A stretch of DNA of 64,000 nt from assembly GCF_001465835.2 (NCBI RefSeq), contig NZ_CP013661.2:1356501-1420500 (forward strand). The letters are read 5' to 3'. This document shows positions 59,391 through 64,000 of the stretch, in pieces. A program made the position numbers and the translations under genes. Below the pieces are notes generated by a model, which was given only the letters and a program-made list of their open reading frames with translations, was not told the DNA's origin and made no database searches. Source of the DNA: Planococcus kocurii. Its GTDB lineage: Bacteria; Bacillota; Bacilli; Bacillales_A; Planococcaceae. How positions within the stretch are numbered: position 1 is the stretch's first letter; each line of letters begins with the position of its first letter.

Positions 59391-60291
59391 CTGACATTCT
59401 GCGTTGATGAGAAATTTCATATGCATGATGCCGGAAGTTTAGAATTCGATCTTCTGAACATTCGAGCCCTGCTGTCATAACAGTCGGGTCGAACAAAATA
59501 CCTTCTGCCTCTGGTGCTTTTTCCGTTATTTCCAAATAACCAACCGTTAGTCTTTCCCGAGTTTTTGGCCATTCTTTCGTCGGATCATCCGTGGGGTCTT
59601 CCGATTGACCTATTATGACATCAAGCTGGAATTTTACAGGACCTTTTGCAATCCGGTCTTCCATGTCTGCTTCGAAAAATCCGACCGGTAAAGCGATTGC
59701 GTCAAGCGGAGACAAAGTTTCTACTCCATTTTCCGGTTCCCAAAGATATTTAATCGGCTGCTTTTGACTTTGTTGGCTAATCAAATAAAACGCATGAATG
59801 GAATGGTACTGACCTGTAGAAAAACTAGAAGGCGCCTGCATTTTTCGAATATTATTGAGCATCGCCCCACTTTCAGGATAATCAGCTAATAAGCTTACCA
59901 GCTCTTTTAAACTAGGCTTTCCTTTTTTAAACGACTTTACCACGCCAAGCATTTCAGAAAAGATTTCAGGTGTTTTAGCAAAAAAAACAGGAGAGGTGAC
60001 ACCTACGATATTCGTCATTTCACCATCCGGCAAAAGGAATTGAACGGCCATTCCTTTGACTGGAGACATCGCATCAGCCCATGTTGGATCTGGAGAAAAA
60101 TGTGAAAATCGGACAAATGCTGCGGTTTCTCCTTTTTGGAAATGGGGCGCTACAGTTAAATGACTAGCGGAACCGTTTGCTATAAAACGAGCCTTATAGC
60201 TTTTTCCTCTTGCATGAGCTCTCCGGTAACCTGTTGGGACATCAAACACCTTTTCAATTTGATCAATAGTGGTCTTTGCCAGTTTTTTCAT
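59383..60291 (-). CDS. Catalase-related peroxidase, small form
   Basis: The 302-residue protein has the minimal catalase core: GYRRAHARGKSYKARF near residues 21-36 with the active-site His, VRFSHFSPDPTW, and a C-terminal NFRHHAYEISHQRR carrying the Arg-x3-Tyr heme ligand pattern. Full catalases have about 480 residues, so this is the short SrpA-like form with peroxidase or unknown activity. The ATG at 60291 follows AGAGGTG. Confidence 0.88.
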   Translation of the reverse strand: MKKLAKTTIDQIEKVFDVPTGYRRAHARGKSYKARFIANGSASHLTVAPHFQKGETAAFVRFSHFSPDPTWADAMSPVKGMAVQFLLPDGEMTNIVGVTSPVFFAKTPEIFSEMLGVVKSFKKGKPSLKELVSLLADYPESGAMLNNIRKMQAPSSFSTGQYHSIHAFYLISQQSQKQPIKYLWEPENGVETLSPLDAIALPVGFFEADMEDRIAKGPVKFQLDVIIGQSEDPTDDPTKEWPKTRERLTVGYLEITEKAPEAEGILFDPTVMTAGLECSEDRILNFRHHAYEISHQRRMSET

Positions 60292-60433
60292 TTCATCACC
60301 TCTTATATCGTTGCATACCCTTTTTTCTGCTTTTAACTTCTTCATTTAGATGAACATAAATGAATATTCTTTTTCCTAAAGGGAATACAGTAAAAGACAG
60401 TCGGATAACTAGTAATCGGAGGAGGGAACGTTA

Positions 60434-60706
60434 GTGGATTTCATACAGGAAAATAAAAAAATCTCAGCAATTGAAAATTCCGAAGAAATAGCATTTTTAA
60501 GCTATACAACAAAAAACGAGGTACTAACTATCGATCATACTGAAGTGTCTCCACAGTTAGAAGGGCAGGGAATCGGTCAAAAACTAGTTGCACAAATTGT
60601 GGAATACGCCCGCAGTGAAAACAAAAAAATAGACCCCCAATGCCCATTTGCCAATAGCGTTATCGAAAAAACACCCGAATTCCAGGATGTACTGGAAAAT
60701 AAATAA
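60434..60706 (+). CDS. Small GNAT-like N-acetyltransferase (YjdJ type)
   Basis: The 90-residue protein has the compact acetyltransferase pattern LTIDHTEVSPQLEGQGIGQK then LVAQIVEYARSENKKI and PQCPFANSVI, as in the YjdJ/PF14542 family. The start is GTG, with GGAGGAGGG upstream. Function is uncertain. Confidence 0.87.
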   Translation: MDFIQENKKISAIENSEEIAFLSYTTKNEVLTIDHTEVSPQLEGQGIGQKLVAQIVEYARSENKKIDPQCPFANSVIEKTPEFQDVLENK

Positions 60707-60786
60707 TCACCCGCCTAGAGCAAGAACTTGCTTTAAGCAAAGTAATTTTTAGATATCCAGCCAAGTGCTGGAAAAATAACCGAACT

Positions 60787-60819
60787 AAAAGGCGACCCGC
60801 AATGGGGTCGCCTTTTATA
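60787..60819. terminator. Bidirectional terminator after the YjdJ-type gene
   Basis: AAAAGGCGACCC (60787-60798) pairs with GGGTCGCCTTTT (60805-60816) between convergent genes. Confidence 0.9.
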
Positions 60820-60823
60820 CTCT

Positions 60824-61501
60824 CTATCTAAATTCGCCATCCGTGATGTTATACAAATAACTCCAGTTATCTGCTTTGTACAATTGGTGAAAAGTAAGTC
60901 GCTCTCCTGTACCCAGAATCACTTCTTCTTCAACTATCGCCACTACCATTGCCGTTCCTGTATTATCCAAGTTCAAGTAGACATCTCCAATAGAAGGGCG
61001 AATTGCGTTTTTCTCACGCAGTACTTCTTCTAATTGAGCGTCTTGCTCGAGCTGTTCAGCCGACACCTTAGATTTATCAAAGTAAACGATATCGTTGCTA
61101 CTCGCTTCTTCGCCAGGTGTCATCACGAGAAATTCTTTTGATTTCACCGTATTTTGACGCGTCGTAATAACGTTTTTCCCTTCAACCGACTCAACTCTTT
61201 CAAATTCATTGAGCGAGTAATGATCCATGTAATCCGGATCTGGTTTAGTGATTAAGATATAGCCGCCTTCTTCTGCCGGCTGATTTTCACGCAAAGTAAA
61301 TCTAGAACCAAAGAATAAGAAAGAATCCATGTGCTTTGGTTTGTAGAATGTGACTTCGTCAGCTTTGCTTGAGACTTGCTCCATATCTTTAACACGGAAC
61401 ATCAGTACTGACCTTTTAGCCAGCGGTTTTACAGAATAAACTTTGTGCAATTCATTTTGGTAATAAACGAATTGTCCTTTTCGTACTTGCAATAACTTCA
61501 T
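60824..61501 (-). CDS. Conserved hypothetical protein, 225 aa
   Basis: A soluble protein that begins MKLLQVRKGQFVYYQNELHK, reminiscent of a short beta-barrel, with GDVYLNLDNTGTAMVVAIV in its second half. It has no signal or membrane segment. The SD is GAGGAT. I do not recognise the family. It stands alone between two terminators or gaps. Confidence 0.72.
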   Translation of the reverse strand: MKLLQVRKGQFVYYQNELHKVYSVKPLAKRSVLMFRVKDMEQVSSKADEVTFYKPKHMDSFLFFGSRFTLRENQPAEEGGYILITKPDPDYMDHYSLNEFERVESVEGKNVITTRQNTVKSKEFLVMTPGEEASSNDIVYFDKSKVSAEQLEQDAQLEEVLREKNAIRPSIGDVYLNLDNTGTAMVVAIVEEEVILGTGERLTFHQLYKADNWSYLYNITDGEFR

Positions 61502-61630
61502 AATTCATCCTCCGATACTATTGTTGCTATGCCTCCATTCTAGAGGAAAAATGGGCAGAAGTCCATGCAGGTACTTGAATAGTTTGGTATGCTACTATCA
61601 CTAATCTATTTATGGTGGAGGTGCCTATAC

Positions 61631-61927
61631 ATGGACTATGAAAATCGAGATGAATACATCATTAAAAAATACCAACAAGATGAACAAATCATGGTACAAC
61701 TTTTTGTTCAATGGTGTATAAACTATCAACTAAACCCCGCTGAACTTTATCAGCGTGCATACCCACAACAATTACAAAGTTCTGTCCTGACTGTTGCAAT
61801 CGATCAGGCAGATGGCGAAGAACTGGACCTTAGCCACGAAACCTTATTGGATGTTCTCCAAATGTTTGGAAACGATGATTTGGCTTTTGTAGTTTCAGAA
61901 GAAATTGAAAAACTTTCAAAAAAATAA
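61631..61927 (+). CDS. Small hypothetical acidic protein
   Basis: A 98-residue, mostly helical soluble protein: MDYENRDEYIIKKYQQDEQ, MVQLFVQWCINYQLNPAELY and a tail ending SEEIEKLSKK. The ATG follows GGTGGAGGTG at 8 bases; a longer frame is open upstream without an SD. Family not recognised. A terminator follows at 61926-61957. Confidence 0.72.
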   Translation: MDYENRDEYIIKKYQQDEQIMVQLFVQWCINYQLNPAELYQRAYPQQLQSSVLTVAIDQADGEELDLSHETLLDVLQMFGNDDLAFVVSEEIEKLSKK

Positions 61928-61960
61928 AAGATCGAGTGCCTACGCACTCAATCTTTTATT
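61926..61960. terminator. Bidirectional terminator between two small genes
   Basis: GAGTGC (61934-61939) pairs with GCACTC (61944-61949), extended by AAAAGAT/ATCTTTT past one mismatch. It touches the stop codons of both convergent genes. Confidence 0.85.
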
Positions 61961-62159
61961 TTTTGCGTTTCCGCAGTTCTTTAGCTTTCATTTCAATGTA
62001 ACTCGTCTGCAGATTTTCGTACCGGTTAGATGCAACATTGCTATAGATTTTATCAAACTTCGAATCCTTTTCGGCCGGTTCAATTTCTGCTTCAATTTCT
62101 TCCGGTTCTATAGGTTGTGAACGTTCTTCTAGTTCTTTTTCTTTTTTATCCTCCATCAT
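61956..62159 (-). CDS. Small charged hypothetical protein
   Basis: A 67-residue highly acidic/basic protein: an N-terminal Glu/Pro-rich part (QPIEPEEIEAEIEPAEK) and a basic helical tail ending ELRKRKK. AAGGAG is placed for the ATG at 62159. No family recognised. It lies directly after the thioesterase gene. Confidence 0.65.
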   Translation of the reverse strand: MMEDKKEKELEERSQPIEPEEIEAEIEPAEKDSKFDKIYSNVASNRYENLQTSYIEMKAKELRKRKK

Positions 62160-62192
62160 CGTCAAGCACTCCTTTTTCTAATCCACTTCAAT

Positions 62193-62672
62193 TTATTTAG
62201 CAAAAGAAGCCGGCATTACTACTGCCTTGACCTCGCCTGTTGCACATAGCGTTTCACCTGCGAAGACCTCTATCTTCACCTTAAATTTCTTTGGATGAAT
62301 TTCTTCGATTTTGCCAACTGCTTTTAAAACAATTCCTTGAGGTGTCGGTTTTAAATAATCAACCTGTAAAGAAGCTGTAACAAAACGTGGCGGTGCTTCC
62401 CCACTTCCTGGCTCAAAACCGTTTTTTCGGTGCAGTGCTAACGACGCCGAACCCGTTCCATGACAATCAACCAACGAAGCAATCAATCCTCCGTAAACAA
62501 ATCCAGGAATTGCTGTATGTACTTGTTTGGGTCTATATAAAGTAACAGTTTCTTCGCCGTTCCAGGCTGTACGGAATTGATGACCTTCTGTGTTGAGTCT
62601 ACCGCAACCATAACACCAGGCAAAGTCTTCTGCATATTCGTCCTGTATTGCCATTATTGAATGATTCTCCAC
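62193..62672 (-). CDS. PaaI-like hotdog-fold thioesterase
   Basis: The 159-residue protein has the hotdog pattern AIPGFVYGGLIASLVDCHGT (about 53-72) and ASLQVDYLKPTPQG. Before it there is CYGCGRLNTEGHQFR, a two-Cys element often seen in this subgroup. It probably hydrolyses an acyl-CoA. The start is GTG with AGGGGG at 8 bases. Confidence 0.87.
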   Translation of the reverse strand: MENHSIMAIQDEYAEDFAWCYGCGRLNTEGHQFRTAWNGEETVTLYRPKQVHTAIPGFVYGGLIASLVDCHGTGSASLALHRKNGFEPGSGEAPPRFVTASLQVDYLKPTPQGIVLKAVGKIEEIHPKKFKVKIEVFAGETLCATGEVKAVVMPASFAK

Positions 62673-62785
62673 GACTAATTCCCCCTATTCCTTTTTTAGC
62701 ATTGAACATACCTTACATAAACTTTAACTTTTCAAAAGTCTATACAAATAGCCTACACTAAAAAACTGATATTTCAAAATCCAAA

Positions 62786-62830
62786 GGAAAAAGCATGATC
62801 CTTTTCATCAGATCATGCTTTTTCCTTTTT
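62786..62830 (-). terminator. Terminator-like hairpin after the remnant region
   Basis: A perfect 15-bp stem (62786-62800 with 62811-62825), ten-base loop, flanked by A and T tracts. Confidence 0.7.
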
Positions 62831-62849
62831 CCATCCCTCGAAAACCCTG

Positions 62850-63237
62850 AGGGAGTTTTGCACGCGGAAAATCCTATTAAATTCTTTCTACAAACTGTAC
62901 ATCTCTGACGAATACGAAACTCTCGTCATTGCAGTTTAGTTACGCTGACTGTCATTCGCCAATAAGGCAATTGCATTCACATCAATATCTCAGTGAATTT
63001 TTCGGTACTGCAGTCAGGCTTTCAAATGCACTTCCACAAAAAACTTACGGCTTACTGTTTGAAACACTTACCGGATAGAAACCTGAATAACGATGGTCCC
63101 TGACAAGAGTAAATATCGTCAGTAAAGCAAATTTCCCGCCAAGGCTGTGCAATTTCTCGTCCGAAGGCGATTCTGGATCGAATCCAGTCGTATTCTTCTG
63201 ACGGTGATTCCGCCTTGTATTTATATAGTACCACCAT
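62850..63237 (-). pseudogene. Possible gene remnant
   Basis: A 61-codon frame (63052-63237) reads MVVLYKYKAESPSEEY, DWIRSRIAFGREIAQPWREI and ends LSGKCFKQ. Further downstream a different frame reads ESFVFVRDVQFVERI then stops, which looks like an authentic C-terminus. Stop codons and frame changes separate them, so this may be a decayed gene. No family recognised; low confidence. Confidence 0.35.
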
Positions 63238-63292
63238 TAATCTATAAATAAACCTACTTTTTAAAATTTTTTAATAAATTCTGAAATTTATT

Positions 63293-63321
63293 TTTACATT
63301 TTTATATTTGCCGATTATACT
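63293..63321 (+). promoter_or_regulatory. pepF promoter
   Basis: TTTACA (63293-63298), 17 bp, TATACT (63316-63321), 42 bases before the start codon. Confidence 0.7.
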
Positions 63322-63363
63322 AGTAATTAGTTCGAAATCCGTAATACATAGAGGAGAGATTAT

Positions 63364-64000
63364 ATGGTTACAAGTTTACCCCCGCGTTCAACTATACCCG
63401 TCGAAGAGACATGGGATTTATCCAGTTTATACAACAGCTCTGACAATTTCAATCTGGCCTTAGAAAGTCTCGAGCAAGAAGCCGAAGATCTAAACCAAAA
63501 ATTCCAAGGGCAAATTGTCAATGCGTCTACTATCATTTTAGTGTTAACAGACTACATGGCTTTTCTAGAAAAGTTAGTATTGTTAAGCACTCATGCAAAT
63601 TTGTCAGCCAGCACAGATCAAACAGACGATAAGGCTCAGCTGCAATCTAGTAAGTTTGGCGCAGCTGCCGCTAAAATTGGCAGCACACTTTCTTTTATTA
63701 CTAGCGAACTTCTCACTTTGCCGAAAGAAACAGTAGAGCAAGCAATAGAAGAATCAGCAGAATTTAACGTATTTCTTAAAAAACTTCTCCGAAAAAAACC
63801 TTATCAACTGCATCCAGAAGCAGAAAAAAGCTTGGCCGCTTACTCATCGACATTTAACGCACCTTATGGCCTTTACAATACAACAAAAATGGTCGATATG
63901 AACTTTGAGGATTTTGAAGTAAACGGTCAACAGTATCCACTTAGCTATGTCTCTTTCGAAGGGGATTGGGAAGCAGAACCGGATACAGAAATTCGTCGTG
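63364..64000 (+). CDS. pepF: Oligoendopeptidase F (M3 family), 5' part
   Basis: The gene runs off the window after 212 codons. The readable part starts MVTSLPPRSTIPVEETWDLS and includes KKLLRKKPYQLHPEAEK, typical of the helical N-terminal half of PepF-like M3 peptidases. The zinc motif HExxH would lie beyond the window. SD GAGGAGAG precedes the ATG. It degrades peptides in the cytoplasm. Confidence 0.85.
   Translation, partial: MVTSLPPRSTIPVEETWDLSSLYNSSDNFNLALESLEQEAEDLNQKFQGQIVNASTIILVLTDYMAFLEKLVLLSTHANLSASTDQTDDKAQLQSSKFGAAAAKIGSTLSFITSELLTLPKETVEQAIEESAEFNVFLKKLLRKKPYQLHPEAEKSLAAYSSTFNAPYGLYNTTKMVDMNFEDFEVNGQQYPLSYVSFEGDWEAEPDTEIRR

Larger units (their letters stand above)
62673..63363. 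other. 690-bp gap with a hairpin, a gene remnant and the pepF promoter
   Basis: A strong hairpin GGAAAAAGCATGATC (62786-62800) with its complement (62811-62825) looks like a terminator on the minus strand. Between 62850 and 63237 there are minus-strand fragments described separately. The pepF promoter is at 63293-63321. Confidence 0.5.

Overview
The window looks like chromosome from a low-to-moderate-GC Gram-positive of the Bacillales, most likely Planococcaceae (Planococcus or a close relative). This is an inference from strong AGGAGG-type ribosome binding sites, frequent TTG and GTG starts, Bacillus-type gene sets (ppiB, yumC, ytoQ, ypsA, yqxD, glnQ-type ABC genes, catE/catR, tatA/tatC) and SLH surface proteins. 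There is no sporulation gene, no rRNA, no tRNA, no CRISPR array and no intact mobile element. Genes are dense, mostly on the minus strand, and separated by many clear rho-independent terminators.

Layout. 0-3.3 kb: cold shock gene, an IS relic, a VOC/beta-lactamase-fold fusion and a GNAT pair. 3.4-6.6 kb: MarR-MMPL efflux unit with two evident operators. 6.6-11 kb: AI-2E membrane protein, uppP, a CAP-domain surface protein and popT (DUF368), so two lipid-carrier recycling genes lie close together. 11-16.3 kb: nitronate monooxygenase-like gene, the catE/catR thiol-stress pair with twin operators, and an ABC-F gene behind a 45-codon leader ORF and a terminator, which looks like an antibiotic-sensing attenuator. 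16.3-19 kb: CorA, Nudix, GNAT and small genes. 19-23.3 kb: a Tat-signal dehydrogenase subunit and GMC flavoprotein with their own tatA-tatC. 23.3-34.2 kb: LysM-3D wall protein, BCCT transporter, YumC, PpiB, a 21-bp-period repeat array, glutamine-type ABC transporter, second AI-2E protein, SLH protein and the yqxD/DUF1836 pair. 34.3-43.1 kb: TrhA-type membrane protein, MarR-MFS unit, CoA transferase, and sbcDC with two SOS boxes in a divergent control region. 43.1-49.5 kb: ytoQ, an ArsA-type ATPase with a small protein ending in Cys-Cys, cstA and panE. 49.5-54.2 kb: a five-gene acyl-CoA catabolic operon with its TetR regulator. 54.5-64 kb: amino-acid enzymes (threonine dehydratase type, glutamate dehydrogenase), a second BCCT transporter, catalase-like protein, small conserved genes and the start of an oligopeptidase F gene cut by the window edge.

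Common themes are envelope maintenance (uppP, popT, CAP, LysM/3D, SLH), osmotic and oxidative/electrophile stress (two BCCT carriers, CatE/CatR, catalase-like protein, quinone reductases) and drug export or protection (MMPL, MFS, ABC-F). Four or five partial copies of an IS1182-like element lie between genes and several now sit where a terminator would be expected. The best candidate for an undescribed system is the leader-peptide-controlled ABC-F gene at 14.3-16.2 kb. The ArsA/Cys-Cys pair, the 21-bp repeat array and the Tat-coupled dehydrogenase operon follow.
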